Numbered from the stretch's first letter, positions 1-9,220 are shown. The stretch: DNA of 64,000 bases from Pandoraea horticolens (GCF_902459555.1 NZ_CABPSM010000002.1:310001-374000), one strand, 5' to 3'. Numbers and translations: made by a program. Notes: generated by a model not told the origin, from the sequence alone.

Positions 1-445
1 GCTTCATGTTCAGGTCGAGCGCTTTCTTCTCGCGGAAGTGATCGATCTGGACCGAGTGGTCGACCACCAGATCGACCGGCACGAGCGGCTCGATGCGCTT
101 CGGGTTTTTGCCCTGACGCTCGGCGACGTTGCGCATGGCGGCCAGGTCGGCCAGCAGCGGCACGCCGGTGAAATCCTGCAGCACGACGCGTGCCACGACG
201 AACGGGATTTCGTCCGTGCGCTCAGCGTTCGGCTTCCAGTTGACCAGTTGCTTGACGTGCTCTTCCGTGACTTTCTTGCCGTCGCAATTGCGCAGCACGG
301 ATTCGAGCACGATACGGATCGACACCGGCAGGCGCTCGACATTCACACCCAGGGCTTTTCCCAGTTGGGGCAGCGAGTAGAACTTGCCTTTCTTGTTGCC
401 GCTGAGTTTGAACTCTTTAAGCGTTTTGTGGAGGTTGTGGGCCAT
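1..445 (-). CDS. acnA: Aconitate hydratase A, N-terminal part (runs off the window edge)
   Basis: Only the first 148 residues are in the window. They read [20 protein letters not shown] and continue through a segment with the residues [24 protein letters not shown] and [13 protein letters not shown]. This is the typical start of AcnA-type aconitase, the cytoplasmic [4Fe-4S] enzyme that interconverts citrate and isocitrate. The cluster cysteines and the C-terminal swivel domain lie outside. The start ATG at 445 follows an AAGGAAAG ribosome site. The gene belongs to the TCA-cycle block that also holds mdh, sdh and gltA. The family call is firm. I cannot rule out an AcnD-like (methylcitrate) variant from the N-terminus alone. 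Confidence 0.9.
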   Translation of the reverse strand, partial: MAHNLHKTLKEFKLSGNKKGKFYSLPQLGKALGVNVERLPVSIRIVLESVLRNCDGKKVTEEHVKQLVNWKPNAERTDEIPFVVARVVLQDFTGVPLLADLAAMRNVAERQGKNPKRIEPLVPVDLVVDHSVQIDHFREKKALDLNMK

Positions 446-651
446 GATCTTTCCTTGAGTGATACAGAAAAACGAAGCGGTGGTGATGCGTCTAGCAGGG
501 GGCAGCATCGTGCGGGCACTCTCGAGGGTGCCCGCTGCGACGCCAGTGCGCCGGGTGTCCGGTGTACCGGGGACTACGAGTATGGCTGAGGCTGCAGCAG
601 GAAAGCGGCTGGCGCATCATGCGATCAGCGTCCGAGTCGACCGGACAAGCC

Positions 652-1140
652 TCAGTTGGTCACCTTGATCAGTTCGACCGATTGGGTCGGGGCGAGCTTG
701 TTTTGCTCCGCCATCGCTTGCGTCGCGCAATCGTCAGCCAGACGGCTGCCGCCTTCGCGGTGCGTGAACAGCATGGCCTTGGCCGGGATCACGACCAGAT
801 CCATTCCGCTTGCGGCATCGTAGAAACGGTCGGCGCCGGTCGTCGTCTGTTGACGCGGCAGCTTGTAGTTACGGCCATCGAAGAACATCGTGAGGATCTG
901 GTCGCGCTTCATGTCGCCCTTGATGAACAGCTTTTGGTTCTCCTTGCAGCTCCATTGTTCCGAGCCCTCGTCCGGTTGCACCGGTGCCGCAGCAACGGTC
1001 GCATTTTTCTTGGCCGATGCTCTCTTCTTCGGCGCGGGCTTCTTGGCCGTCTTGGCGGCCGGTTGCTCAGCGGCGAACGCAGCCGGCACAAGGGTAGCGG
1101 AACACAGGGCGACCAGTGCGGTCAGGCAAAGCTTTTTCAT
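652..1140 (-). CDS. Secreted MliC/PliC-like C-type lysozyme inhibitor family protein
   Basis: The protein has 162 residues. A clear Sec signal peptide (MKKLCLTALVALCSATLVPA, cleavage near AFA-AEQ) is followed by a Lys/Ala-rich linker of about 30 residues and a compact C-terminal domain. That domain has WSCKENQ, then FFDGRNYKLPRQQTTTGADR and finally DDC. This matches the layout of the MliC/PliC fold: a first Cys, a DGxxYxLP strand, an SASGA-like loop and a last Cys. Members sit in the periplasm or on the outer membrane and block host or environmental lysozyme. The inhibitor loop here is TTTGADRFYD rather than the usual SASGA(K/R)Y, so activity is uncertain. There is no lipobox. Confidence 0.6.
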   Translation of the reverse strand: MKKLCLTALVALCSATLVPAAFAAEQPAAKTAKKPAPKKRASAKKNATVAAAPVQPDEGSEQWSCKENQKLFIKGDMKRDQILTMFFDGRNYKLPRQQTTTGADRFYDAASGMDLVVIPAKAMLFTHREGGSRLADDCATQAMAEQNKLAPTQSVELIKVTN

Positions 1141-1751
1141 GGTGAATCTCCAAACAATGGGCGAGAGCCGACAAAAGCGCAGATTATCGTACGAAGTTTG
1201 CGTTGTTCGGCGTCACCATACAAATTTTTTCAATTCCTTTCCGCCAAGCACAGCGGGCGGCGGCGGTACGAACCGGCGTCGCTGGAGGGGTGTTGCGGTG
1301 CGGAATTCGGCATCACGCCGGATGGGACTACGCAGGCGCATGTTGCCGCCCTTGGGGACGGTCATGACGCGAAGCGGGCGGGATGCTTGGCGAAGCAAAC
1401 GCTGACGGGGGCGAGAAACGTTGCGCTGCACGGTCTCCGCAGACATTACGCACACGCCGGGCATCCGGTCCGGTGCGCTTTGTGCGGCAGTGAGGCGTTG
1501 CATTCGCTTGGCCAAGAAATCGCTCGGTATTCTCGGTATTGCCTGGGGCGGTGCCAGGGTCATGGTGCGATAGACGGCGCGGTCTTTTGCGCTAAATGTC
1601 GTCACTTCGATCATAGCTCTGGTCGACACGATGACTGCTGGAATCGTTCCCTCTATCGGGATTGGTTGCGCCGGCACTGGGGGTAGCCGCCGGCGCAGTT
1701 TCGGCCCCTTGCGACGCTTTTGGCATCGCGTGGGGCCGAGTCCCCGGGGGA
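1141..1751. other. 611-bp gap between the MliC-like gene and mdh with no convincing gene
   Basis: Long open frames exist on both strands here, as expected at high GC, but none has a recognisable domain. The best candidate is a minus-strand frame ending at 1213, with a possible start at 1614 (MIEVTTFSAKDRAVYR) and a basic C-terminal half. Its codon third positions are less GC-biased than in the neighbouring genes and its ribosome site is poor. The stretch 1190-1240 is AT-rich and probably carries the promoter of the MliC-like gene. I see no terminator of good quality after mdh. Confidence 0.4.
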
Positions 1752-2735
1752 TTAGCCCAGCAGATGTGCCACGCCGGCGCGCTCTTCTTCAAGCTCGTTC
1801 AGCGTGATGTTCATCTTCTCACGCGAGTAGGCATCGATCTCGAGGCCTTCCACGCGCTTGTATTTGCCATTTTCGCAGGTCACCGGCACGCCGTAGATCA
1901 CATCTTCCGGAATGCCGTACGAGCCGTCCGACGGGATACCCATCGTCACCCACTTGCCGTTCGTGCCCAGCACCCAGTCATGGATGTGGTCGATGGCGGC
2001 GTTGGCAGCCGAAGCGGCCGACGACAGACCACGGGCTTCGATGATGGCGGCGCCGCGCTTGCCAACCGTCGGCAGGAACACGTCGTTGTTCCACACGTCG
2101 TCGTTGATCATCGACTTCACGTTCTTGCCGTCGATCGTGGCGAAGCGGTAGTCGGCGTACATCGTCGGCGAGTGGTTGCCCCACACGGCCAGCTTTTCGA
2201 TGCTGGCGACCGGCTTGCCGGTCTTGGCGGCGATCTGCGACAGGGCACGGTTGTGATCCAGACGCAGCATTGCGGTGAAGTTTTCCTTCGGCAGATTCGG
2301 TGCCGACTTCATGGCGATGTAGGCGTTGGTGTTAGCCGGATTGCCGACCACGAGCACCTTGACGTCGCGCTTGGCGACTTCGTCCAGGGCCTTACCTTGC
2401 ACCGTGAAGATGGCGCCGTTGGCTTCGAGCAAATCCTTGCGCTCCATGCCCTTCGAACGCGGACGGGCACCAACCAGCAGGGCGACGTCGGCATCCTTGA
2501 AGGCGACCTTCGGGTCGTCGGTCACGACCACACCAGCGAGCAGCGGGAACGCGCAGTCTTCCAGCTCCATCACGACGCCCTTGACGGCGGCTTGAGCTTG
2601 CGGGAGGTCGAGCAGTTGCAGGATGACGGGCTGATCCTTGCCGAGCATGTCGCCATTGGCGATGCGGAACAGCAGGGAGTAGCCAATTTGGCCAGCGGCG
2701 CCGGTGACGGCGACACGCATTGCGGGTTTTGCCAT
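1752..2735 (-). CDS. mdh: Malate dehydrogenase (NAD)
   Basis: The protein has 327 residues and interconverts malate and oxaloacetate in the TCA cycle. The nucleotide fold [12 protein letters not shown] lies at residues 7-18. The substrate arginines occur in [15 protein letters not shown], and the catalytic histidine in [15 protein letters not shown]. It is the long-chain bacterial/cytosolic MDH type. The start at 2735 ([10 protein letters not shown]) follows a GGAGA ribosome site; an upstream in-frame ATG at 2759 would add eight residues and looks unlikely. It is transcribed away from the GntR regulator at 3076, and the two share a 340-bp divergent region. Confidence 0.96.
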   Translation of the reverse strand: MAKPAMRVAVTGAAGQIGYSLLFRIANGDMLGKDQPVILQLLDLPQAQAAVKGVVMELEDCAFPLLAGVVVTDDPKVAFKDADVALLVGARPRSKGMERKDLLEANGAIFTVQGKALDEVAKRDVKVLVVGNPANTNAYIAMKSAPNLPKENFTAMLRLDHNRALSQIAAKTGKPVASIEKLAVWGNHSPTMYADYRFATIDGKNVKSMINDDVWNNDVFLPTVGKRGAAIIEARGLSSAASAANAAIDHIHDWVLGTNGKWVTMGIPSDGSYGIPEDVIYGVPVTCENGKYKRVEGLEIDAYSREKMNITLNELEEERAGVAHLLG

Positions 2736-3075
2736 GAGAATCTCTCCAGACGTGTACAAATTCCTGCGAAGCTTAAAGTAAGCTCGCCGTCCGGGTGGCT
2801 TTTTTGCCAGGCTGACAGCGCCGCGTCACATAAAGCTTCTAAAATTCCTTGACCTACGGAAGCTTGCGGGCTGCGGGGTGTGCTGCCGTTGACGAGTGCG
2901 AAGCACCGGACTCTCTTATATGATAGCCGTGCTGCGGCTGCAGGCCCCTGTTAGCCCGCGTCAGTGTAGGAGCCGTCACAACGAATGTCAACTCTATCTT
3001 ATGTCTTATATAAGACATAGGATTATTGCTGTTATTCGATGGACGAAGGCCTTGATTTGTGGTCAAATCGCCGCC
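2736..3075. promoter_or_regulatory. Divergent mdh/GntR control region
   Basis: This 340-bp space between two divergent genes has no open gene of its own. It is richer in A+T than its flanks, especially at 2905-2925 and 2985-3035. It contains a perfect 20-bp palindrome at 3000-3019 and a partial copy (TCTTATATGATA) at 2914-2925. Both lie where promoters of the GntR gene and mdh would be expected. No clear -35/-10 pair could be fixed for mdh. Confidence 0.5.
3000..3019. promoter_or_regulatory. Perfect 20-bp palindrome, probable GntR operator
   Basis: The sequence TATGTCTTATATAAGACATA is a perfect inverted repeat 57 bp upstream of the GntR start codon. GntR-family dimers bind short inverted repeats and often autoregulate, so this is the natural operator. 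The A+T-rich core could also overlap the promoter's -10 region. Binding by the adjacent regulator is inferred from position only. Confidence 0.6.
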
Positions 3076-3918
3076 ATGAATGCGAACGTTCGCGACACAT
3101 CCAACACTACGCCGCCTGTCGATGCCCCGCAGCGACAGGACAGCACGCGCGACGCCGCACCGGCCTCCCAGGCCCCGCAGGGTGCCGCCGCCCCGGGAGC
3201 GTCGCCGACCTTCAGTCCGCTGTATCAGCAGATCAAGGGGCTCATTACGCAGAGCCTGCAGGCCGGCGAATGGAAGCCCGGCGAAATCATTCCCAGTGAA
3301 GTCGATCTGGCCGCCCGCTATAAGGTGAGTCAGGGAACGGTGCGCAAAGCCATCGACGAGTTGGCCGCCGAGAATCTGCTGGTGCGCCGGCAAGGGCGCG
3401 GCACGTTCGTCGCGACTCATCATGAAGACCGGGTGCAATTCCGGTTTCTGCGTCTTGCGCCCGATTCGGGCGAACCCCATCATCCGCCCAGTCGCCTGAT
3501 CGAATGCCGCCGCATGCGTGCGCCGGCAGAAATCGCACGTCAGCTTGATCTGCGTGCGGGCGATGGTGTCATTCTCATTCGCCGCATGATGGATTTCTCG
3601 GACCGTCCGACGGTGCTCGACGAAATCTGGCTGCCGGGCGCGCTGTTCCGCGGATTGACGGCAGAGCGGCTCAATGATTACAAGGGGCCGATGTACGGCC
3701 TGTTCGAGGATGAATTCGGTACCCGCATGATCCGTGCCGTGGAGAAAGTCCGCGCTGTGGGCGCAGACGACGTGACTGCGGATCTGCTCAAGGTGCCGAA
3801 GGGGTTCCCGCTGCTGAGTGTGGAGCGCGTTTCCTACACTTATGGGGACAAACCGGTGGAAGTGCGCCGGGGCTGGTACGTCACCACGGAACATCACTAC
3901 CAGAACGAATTGAGTTGA
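3076..3918 (+). CDS. GntR-family transcriptional regulator, HutC/UTRA subfamily
   Basis: The protein has 280 residues. A Pro/Ala-rich leader of about 45 residues precedes a winged helix (LYQQIKGLITQSLQAGEWKP, then PSEVDLAARYKVSQGTVRKA and RRQGRGTF, about residues 48-115). A C-terminal UTRA ligand domain follows (about 135-275, ending in VSYTYGDKPVEVRRGWYVT). The family uses small metabolites as effectors. Position between mdh and sdhC suggests a role in TCA-cycle or organic-acid control, which is inference. The start at 3076 was chosen because the next upstream in-frame ATG (3001) lies inside the palindrome. Confidence 0.9.
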   Translation: MNANVRDTSNTTPPVDAPQRQDSTRDAAPASQAPQGAAAPGASPTFSPLYQQIKGLITQSLQAGEWKPGEIIPSEVDLAARYKVSQGTVRKAIDELAAENLLVRRQGRGTFVATHHEDRVQFRFLRLAPDSGEPHHPPSRLIECRRMRAPAEIARQLDLRAGDGVILIRRMMDFSDRPTVLDEIWLPGALFRGLTAERLNDYKGPMYGLFEDEFGTRMIRAVEKVRAVGADDVTADLLKVPKGFPLLSVERVSYTYGDKPVEVRRGWYVTTEHHYQNELS

Positions 3919-4043
3919 GAGGGCAGGGCGACTTCTCAGGTGCGAGCCGGCGTCGTGGCCGGTGAGTGCCTGAAAGTCTAGGCATGAGGGGCGGCGTGTC
4001 GTGCGCCGTTAGCGGGAATTTCCGGAGCATTGGAACCGGTATG

Positions 4044-4072
4044 GTGCAACGCACTAGAATCGGCGCTAAAAT
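4044..4072 (+). promoter_or_regulatory. Candidate sdhC promoter
   Basis: GTGCAA (4044-4049) and TAAAAT (4067-4072) are 17 bp apart and lie 31 bp upstream of the sdhC start. The -10 is good. The -35 matches consensus at only three positions. No other promoter is visible down to gltA, so it may drive sdhCDAB-sdhE. Confidence 0.4.
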
Positions 4073-4103
4073 CCGGGGCTGATGTAACTACATGGGGTCT
4101 AGC

Positions 4104-4517
4104 ATGGCTGAAGTGGTAAAAAAAGAGCGGCCAGTCTACAGGAATATCGGTATCGGACAGATTGTCACGTACCGTCTCCCGCCGGCTGGTATCGTTTCCA
4201 TTCTGCACCGTATTGCCGGTGTGATCTTGTTCCTTCTGTTGCCGTTCGCGCTTTATTTGTTCGAACAGAGCCTCACGTCGGAACTCAGCTTCGACGTTCT
4301 GCGAAGCATCGCCTCCAACTGGTTTGTCAAACTTGTCATCCTGGCATTGTCGTGGGGCTTCCTGCACCACTTCTGCGCCGGCTTGCGCCATCTGCGCATG
4401 GACTTCAATCACGACGCGGTGAGCAAGGAAGGCGGTAAGAATTCGGCAGTGGTCGTTCTGGCCGTGTCGCTGGTGCTGACGCTGGCCGTCGCCCTCAAGC
4501 TGTTCGGAGCGTTCTAA
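4104..4517 (+). CDS. sdhC: Succinate dehydrogenase cytochrome b556 subunit
   Basis: The protein has 137 residues with three hydrophobic membrane spans. It anchors the SdhAB catalytic dimer and shapes the quinone and haem b site. Diagnostic segments are TYRLPPAGIVSILHRIAGV, with the Ser/Arg quinone-site region, and WGFLHHFCAGLRHLRMDF, which carries the likely haem-ligand histidine. The start at 4104 (MAEVVKKERP) has a GGGG ribosome site at the right distance; an ATG at 4092 would add four residues. It is the first gene of sdhCDAB-sdhE and is one base from sdhD. Confidence 0.95.
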   Translation: MAEVVKKERPVYRNIGIGQIVTYRLPPAGIVSILHRIAGVILFLLLPFALYLFEQSLTSELSFDVLRSIASNWFVKLVILALSWGFLHHFCAGLRHLRMDFNHDAVSKEGGKNSAVVVLAVSLVLTLAVALKLFGAF

Positions 4518-4518
4518 G

Positions 4519-4884
4519 ATGGCACAGAACAATATCGGTTCGAAGCGCCTTGTCGTCGGCGCGCACTATGGCTTGCGCGACTGGATTGCGCAGCGCATGA
4601 CTGCGGTCATCATGGCCGTGTACACCGTGATCCTGTTGGTGTGGTTCTTTGCCGCCAAGGATTTCTCCTACGAAGGCTGGGCTGGCATCTTCGCGCATCA
4701 GTGGATGAAGCTGGCCACGTTCGTTACGCTGCTCGCGCTGTTCTATCACGCGTGGGTCGGCGTTCGCGACATCTGGATGGACTACGTCAAGCCCGTCGGT
4801 GTGCGACTGGCGCTGTACGCGCTGACGATCGTCTGGCTGCTGGCTTGTGCCGGCTATGCCGCACAGATTCTGTGGAGAGTGTAA
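4519..4884 (+). CDS. sdhD: Succinate dehydrogenase membrane anchor subunit
   Basis: The protein has 121 residues with three membrane spans. It is the second membrane anchor of complex II. GAHYGLRDWIAQRMTAVIM near the N-terminus and FYHAWVGVRDIWMDYVKPVG in the second half are typical SdhD segments; the latter carries the His and Asp/Tyr residues near haem and quinone. It starts one base after the sdhC stop and ends three bases before sdhA, so translation is probably coupled. Confidence 0.95.
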   Translation: MAQNNIGSKRLVVGAHYGLRDWIAQRMTAVIMAVYTVILLVWFFAAKDFSYEGWAGIFAHQWMKLATFVTLLALFYHAWVGVRDIWMDYVKPVGVRLALYALTIVWLLACAGYAAQILWRV

Positions 4885-4887
4885 AGA

Positions 4888-6663
4888 ATGGCTGCAATTA
4901 AAAATTCGCTGCCGCGCCGCCGCTTTGACGTCGTCATCGTGGGCGCAGGTGGTTCGGGCATGCGCGCGTCGCTGCAACTGGCCAAGGCCGGTCTGTCGGT
5001 GGCTGTGCTGTCCAAGGTGTTCCCCACCCGTTCGCATACCGTTGCCGCTCAGGGCGGCATTGGCGCTTCGCTCGGCAACATGAGCGAAGACAACTGGCAT
5101 TACCACTTCTACGACACGATCAAGGGTTCCGACTGGCTCGGCGACCAGGATGCGATCGAGTTCATGTGCCGTCAGGCACCGAACGCCGTCTACGAGTTGG
5201 AACATTTCGGCATGCCGTTCGACCGTAACCCGGACGGCACGATTTACCAGCGCCCGTTCGGCGGCCACACGGCCAACTACGGCGAGAAGCCTGTCCAGCG
5301 CGCTTGCGCGGCCGCTGACCGTACCGGTCACGCCCTGCTGCACACGCTGTATCAGCAAAACGTGGCAGCCAAGACCCACTTCTTCGTGGAGTGGATGGCG
5401 CTCGATCTGATCCGTAATGAAGAGGGCGATGTCCTCGGCGTGTCGGCACTGGAACTCGAAACCGGCGACGTCTACCTGCTCGAAGGCAAGTGCACGTTGT
5501 TCGCAACTGGCGGTGCCGGCCGTGTGTACGCCGCTTCGACCAACGCGTTCATCAACACCGGTGACGGTCTGGGCATGGCCGCGCGTGCGGGCATTCCGCT
5601 CGAAGACATGGAATTCTGGCAATTCCACCCGACCGGCGTGGCCGGCGCGGGCGTGCTGATTACCGAAGGCGTGCGCGGCGAAGGCGGTATTCTGCGTAAC
5701 TCGAACGGCGAGCGCTTCATGGAGCGTTATGCTCCGACGCTGAAGGATCTGGCGCCGCGTGACTTCGTGTCGCGTTCGATGGACCAGGAAATCAAGGAAG
5801 GCCGTGGCTGCGGCCCGAACGGCGACTACGTGCTGCTCGACCTCTCGCACATCGGTGCCGAGACGATCATGAAGCGCCTGCCGTCGATTCGCGAAATCGC
5901 GCTGAAGTTCGCCAACGTCGACGCGATCAAGGAACCGATTCCCGTCGTGCCGACCATCCACTATCAGATGGGCGGTATTCCGACGAACTACAACGGTCAG
6001 GTCGTCCTGCAGAAGGACGGCGCATCGACCCCGGTCAACGGCTTCTACGCTGTGGGCGAATGCTCGTGCGTGTCGGTCCACGGTGCGAACCGTCTGGGCA
6101 CGAACTCGCTGCTCGACCTGGTGGTGTTCGGCCGTGCGGCCGGCAACCACATCGTCGACTTCGTGAAGAATCACGGCGACCACAAGCCGCTGCCCGCCGA
6201 TGCCGGCGAGAACGCACTGGCGCGTCTGGGCCGTCTGGAAGCCTCCAGCTCGGGCGAGTACGCACAGGACATCGCCAACGACATCCGTGCAACGATGCAG
6301 AAACACGCGGGTGTGTTCCGTACGTCGGATCTGCTCAAGGAAGGCGTGGACGAGATCAAGCAAGTGGCCGAGCGTGTGTCGCACGTCCACCTGAAGGACA
6401 AGTCGAAGGTGTTCAACACGGCGCGTATGGAAGCGCTGGAAGTCGACAACCTGATCGAAGTGGCCAAGGCCACCATGATCGCGGCCGAAGCCCGCAAGGA
6501 AAGCCGCGGGGCGCACGCGCACAGCGACTATCCGGAGCGCGACGACGCCAACTGGATGCGCCACTCGCTGTTCTTCAGCGAAGGCAACCGTCTGGATTAC
6601 AAGCCGGTGCAGTTGAAGCCGCTGACCGTCGACTCGGTTCCGCCCAAGGCGCGGACGTTCTAA
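4888..6663 (+). CDS. sdhA: Succinate dehydrogenase flavoprotein subunit
   Basis: The protein has 591 residues, the normal length. It oxidises succinate to fumarate at the inner-membrane face. The FAD Rossmann motif VVIVGAGGSGMRASL is at residues 13-27. The histidine that binds FAD covalently is in RSHTVAAQGGIGASL (about residue 50). FWQFHPTG and HGANRLGTNSLLDLVVFGRA carry active-site residues. The C-terminus is intact (SVPPKARTF). FAD attachment is probably helped by SdhE, encoded two genes downstream. Confidence 0.98.
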   Translation: MAAIKNSLPRRRFDVVIVGAGGSGMRASLQLAKAGLSVAVLSKVFPTRSHTVAAQGGIGASLGNMSEDNWHYHFYDTIKGSDWLGDQDAIEFMCRQAPNAVYELEHFGMPFDRNPDGTIYQRPFGGHTANYGEKPVQRACAAADRTGHALLHTLYQQNVAAKTHFFVEWMALDLIRNEEGDVLGVSALELETGDVYLLEGKCTLFATGGAGRVYAASTNAFINTGDGLGMAARAGIPLEDMEFWQFHPTGVAGAGVLITEGVRGEGGILRNSNGERFMERYAPTLKDLAPRDFVSRSMDQEIKEGRGCGPNGDYVLLDLSHIGAETIMKRLPSIREIALKFANVDAIKEPIPVVPTIHYQMGGIPTNYNGQVVLQKDGASTPVNGFYAVGECSCVSVHGANRLGTNSLLDLVVFGRAAGNHIVDFVKNHGDHKPLPADAGENALARLGRLEASSSGEYAQDIANDIRATMQKHAGVFRTSDLLKEGVDEIKQVAERVSHVHLKDKSKVFNTARMEALEVDNLIEVAKATMIAAEARKESRGAHAHSDYPERDDANWMRHSLFFSEGNRLDYKPVQLKPLTVDSVPPKARTF

Positions 6664-6678
6664 GGGATTCGCAAGATC

Positions 6679-7380
6679 ATGAAACGCATTTTTGAAGTCT
6701 ACCGCTACGATCCGGACAAGGACGCCGCACCGTACATGCAGACCTACGAGGTCGAACTCGACGGTCACGAGCGCATGCTGCTCGACGCCCTGGTCAAGCT
6801 CAAGAAGCTCGACGAAGGCATCGCCTTTCGCCGCTCGTGCCGCGAAGGTGTGTGCGGTTCGGACGCGATGAACATCAACGGCAAGAATGGTCTGGCCTGC
6901 CTGACCAACATGAACGATCTGCCGAACAAGATCGTTCTGAAGCCGCTGCCGGGTCTGCCCGTCATTCGCGATCTGATCGTCGACATGACGCACTTCTTCA
7001 ACCAGTACCACTCGATCAAGCCGTACCTGATCAACCCCGAGCCGGCACCGGAGAAGGAGCGTCTTCAATCGCCCGAGCAACGTGATGAGCTTGATGGCCT
7101 GTACGAGTGTATTCTGTGCGCATCGTGCTCCACGTCGTGCCCGAGCTTCTGGTGGAACCCCGACAAGTTCGTCGGCCCGGCCGGTCTTCTGCAGGCCTAC
7201 CGCTTCATCGCCGACAGCCGCGATACGGCGACCAGCGAGCGTCTGGACAACCTGGAAGATCCGTATCGTCTGTTCCGCTGCCACACGATCATGAACTGCG
7301 TGGATGTGTGCCCGAAGGGTCTGAACCCGACGAAGGCCATCGGCAAGATCAAGGAGCTGATGGTGCGCCGCGCCGTCTGA
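6679..7380 (+). CDS. sdhB: Succinate dehydrogenase iron-sulfur subunit
   Basis: The protein has 233 residues and carries electrons from FAD to quinone. The plant-ferredoxin [2Fe-2S] motif is RSCREGVCGSDAMNINGKNG followed by LAC (about residues 53-75). The [4Fe-4S] and [3Fe-4S] ligands lie in CILCASCSTSCPSFWW and CHTIMNCVDVCPKGLNP. All expected cysteines are present. It lies 15 bp after sdhA in the same operon. Confidence 0.98.
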   Translation: MKRIFEVYRYDPDKDAAPYMQTYEVELDGHERMLLDALVKLKKLDEGIAFRRSCREGVCGSDAMNINGKNGLACLTNMNDLPNKIVLKPLPGLPVIRDLIVDMTHFFNQYHSIKPYLINPEPAPEKERLQSPEQRDELDGLYECILCASCSTSCPSFWWNPDKFVGPAGLLQAYRFIADSRDTATSERLDNLEDPYRLFRCHTIMNCVDVCPKGLNPTKAIGKIKELMVRRAV

Positions 7381-7390
7381 CCAAGCGATC

Positions 7391-7663
7391 ATGCCGGATA
7401 CCAATCACCAGTCCGATCCGGTCAAGCGTGCCCGCCTTCGCTGGCGGGCACGCCGCGGTTTGCTGGAAAACGACCTCATCCTCGAACGATTCTTCGCCAG
7501 GTACGAAGCCTCGATGACTGACGAGGATGTGGGCGCCCTCACGAAGCTGCTCGATTTGAGCGACAACGATTTGATGGATCTGCTACTAGCGCGTAAAGAG
7601 CCCGAGGCGGATCTGGACGGGCCGGACGTGCGGCGCCTGTTGGCGCTTTTGCGTGCCGTGTAG
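7391..7663 (+). CDS. sdhE: Succinate dehydrogenase FAD assembly factor
   Basis: The protein has 90 residues. RARLRWRARRGLLENDLILE contains the RGxxExD signature of the SdhE/Sdh5 family, which promotes covalent flavinylation of SdhA. The rest is a small helical bundle (LTKLLDLSDNDLMDLLLAR). Its place 10 bp after sdhB and just before gltA fits the role. An in-frame upstream start is absent. Confidence 0.92.
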   Translation: MPDTNHQSDPVKRARLRWRARRGLLENDLILERFFARYEASMTDEDVGALTKLLDLSDNDLMDLLLARKEPEADLDGPDVRRLLALLRAV

Positions 7664-7692
7664 GGGTTTAAGTATTTTTTTGAGGAAGCGAT

Positions 7693-8994
7693 ATGACTCC
7701 GTCTGATGTTAAAGCCACCCTATCTTTCTCTGACGGTTCGCCCAGCGTCGAACTGCCGATCTATCAGGGAACGATGGGCCCGGATGTAATCGACATCCGC
7801 AAGCTGTACGGCCAGACCGGCAAGTTTACGTATGACCCGGGCTTTATGTCGACGGCGTCGTGCAATTCCGCCATCACCTACATCGATGGCGACAAGGGTG
7901 AACTGCTGTACCGCGGTTACCCGATCGAGCAGTTGGCCACCAACTGCGACTTCCTCGAGACCTCGTATCTGTTGCTCAAGGGCGAACTGCCCAACGCAAA
8001 GGATAAGGAAGAGTTCGTCAAGACCGTGACCCGTCACACGATGGTGCACGAGCAGATGAACTTCTTCTTCCGTGGTTTCCGTCGCGATGCCCACCCGATG
8101 GCGGTGCTGACCGGTTCGGTCGGTGCATTGTCGGCGTTCTATCACGACTCGCTGGACATCAACAATCCGACGCACCGCGAAGTCTCGGCCATCCGCCTGA
8201 TCGCCAAGCTGCCGACGCTCGTCGCCATGGCGTACAAGTACAGCATCGGCCAGCCGTTCGTGTACCCGCGTAACGACCTGTCGTACAGCGCGAACTTCAT
8301 GCGCATGATGTTCGCCAACCCGTGCGAAGAGTACGAAGTCAACGACGTGCTGGTGCGCGCCCTCGACCGTATCCTGATCCTGCACGCCGATCACGAGCAG
8401 AACGCTTCGACGTCGACCGTCCGTCTGGCCGGTTCGTCGGGTGCGAACCCGTTCGCCTGTATCGCTGCCGGTATCGCATGTCTGTGGGGCCCGGCGCACG
8501 GTGGTGCGAACGAAGCCGCGCTGAATATGCTCGAGCAGATCGGTTCGCCGGATAAGATCCCCGAATTCATCAAGCAAGTGAAGGACAAGAACTCGGGTGT
8601 GAAGCTCATGGGCTTCGGTCACCGCGTGTACAAGAACTACGACCCGCGCGCCAAGCTCATGCGCGAGACGTGCTACGAAGTGCTCAACGAACTCGGTCTG
8701 CACGACGACCCGCTGTTCAAGCTGGCCATGCAGCTCGAGAAGATCGCTCTGGAAGACGAATACTTCGTGTCGCGCAAGCTGTACCCGAACGTCGACTTCT
8801 ACTCGGGTATCGTTCAGCGCGCGCTCGGCATTCCGACGTCGATGTTCACCTGCATTTTCGCCCTGGCACGTACCGTGGGCTGGATCGCGCAGTGGAACGA
8901 GATGATCGGCGAGCCGGATCAGAAGATCGGCCGTCCGCGTCAGCTGTTCATCGGCCACACGCCGCGCGAAGTCGCGTCGATCGACAAGCGCTAA
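7693..8994 (+). CDS. gltA: Citrate synthase, type II
   Basis: The protein has 433 residues and condenses acetyl-CoA with oxaloacetate. The catalytic histidines are in [15 protein letters not shown] and [12 protein letters not shown], and [15 protein letters not shown] carries the third active-site segment. The N-terminal extension of about 60 residues and the overall length fit the hexameric, NADH-sensitive type II enzyme of Gram-negative bacteria. It sits 29 bp after sdhE and may be read with the sdh operon; no strong separate promoter was found. Confidence 0.97.
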   Translation: MTPSDVKATLSFSDGSPSVELPIYQGTMGPDVIDIRKLYGQTGKFTYDPGFMSTASCNSAITYIDGDKGELLYRGYPIEQLATNCDFLETSYLLLKGELPNAKDKEEFVKTVTRHTMVHEQMNFFFRGFRRDAHPMAVLTGSVGALSAFYHDSLDINNPTHREVSAIRLIAKLPTLVAMAYKYSIGQPFVYPRNDLSYSANFMRMMFANPCEEYEVNDVLVRALDRILILHADHEQNASTSTVRLAGSSGANPFACIAAGIACLWGPAHGGANEAALNMLEQIGSPDKIPEFIKQVKDKNSGVKLMGFGHRVYKNYDPRAKLMRETCYEVLNELGLHDDPLFKLAMQLEKIALEDEYFVSRKLYPNVDFYSGIVQRALGIPTSMFTCIFALARTVGWIAQWNEMIGEPDQKIGRPRQLFIGHTPREVASIDKR

Positions 8995-9010
8995 GCCTGT
9001 CGAGGCGTCC

Positions 9011-9069
9011 GGCACGGCCCCTGCTTGCCGTGCCGGCACCGCAACCTTGCCGAATCGGCAAGGCGGTGC
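9011..9069 (+). terminator. Two hairpins after gltA, possible terminator
   Basis: A short stem GGCACGGC (9011-9018)/GCCGTGCC (9027-9034) is followed by a longer one. In the second, GCACCG (9036-9041) and CCTTGCCGA (9045-9053) pair with TCGGCAAGG (9055-9063) and CGGTGC (9064-9069). There is no T run afterwards, so this is not a classic intrinsic terminator. It may act with Rho or stabilise the mRNA end. Confidence 0.4.
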
Positions 9070-9220
9070 GGCCCGCAACGCGCCCTCGTTGCGTTATATT
9101 CGAAGCCACGGCACAAGCTGCCGTGATTCGCACAAATCCCCGGTTGATCGTGCGTTTACCGCCCGGTTTCCCGGGGATTTTGTATTCCGCCGGCGCGAAA
9201 GCGCTATGGCATAATCAAAA

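Noticed and set aside
562-1686. 374-residue plus-strand frame
   Set aside because: It overlaps the MliC-like gene antisense, has no domain and no ribosome site. It reflects lack of stop codons at high GC.
4495-7404. 969-residue open frame on the minus strand
   Set aside because: It lies antisense to sdhD, sdhA and sdhB, all clear genes. Composition (His/Arg/Val-rich) is that of a GC-rich antisense shadow.
7720-9078. 452-residue minus-strand frame
   Set aside because: It is antisense to gltA and has no recognisable motifs.
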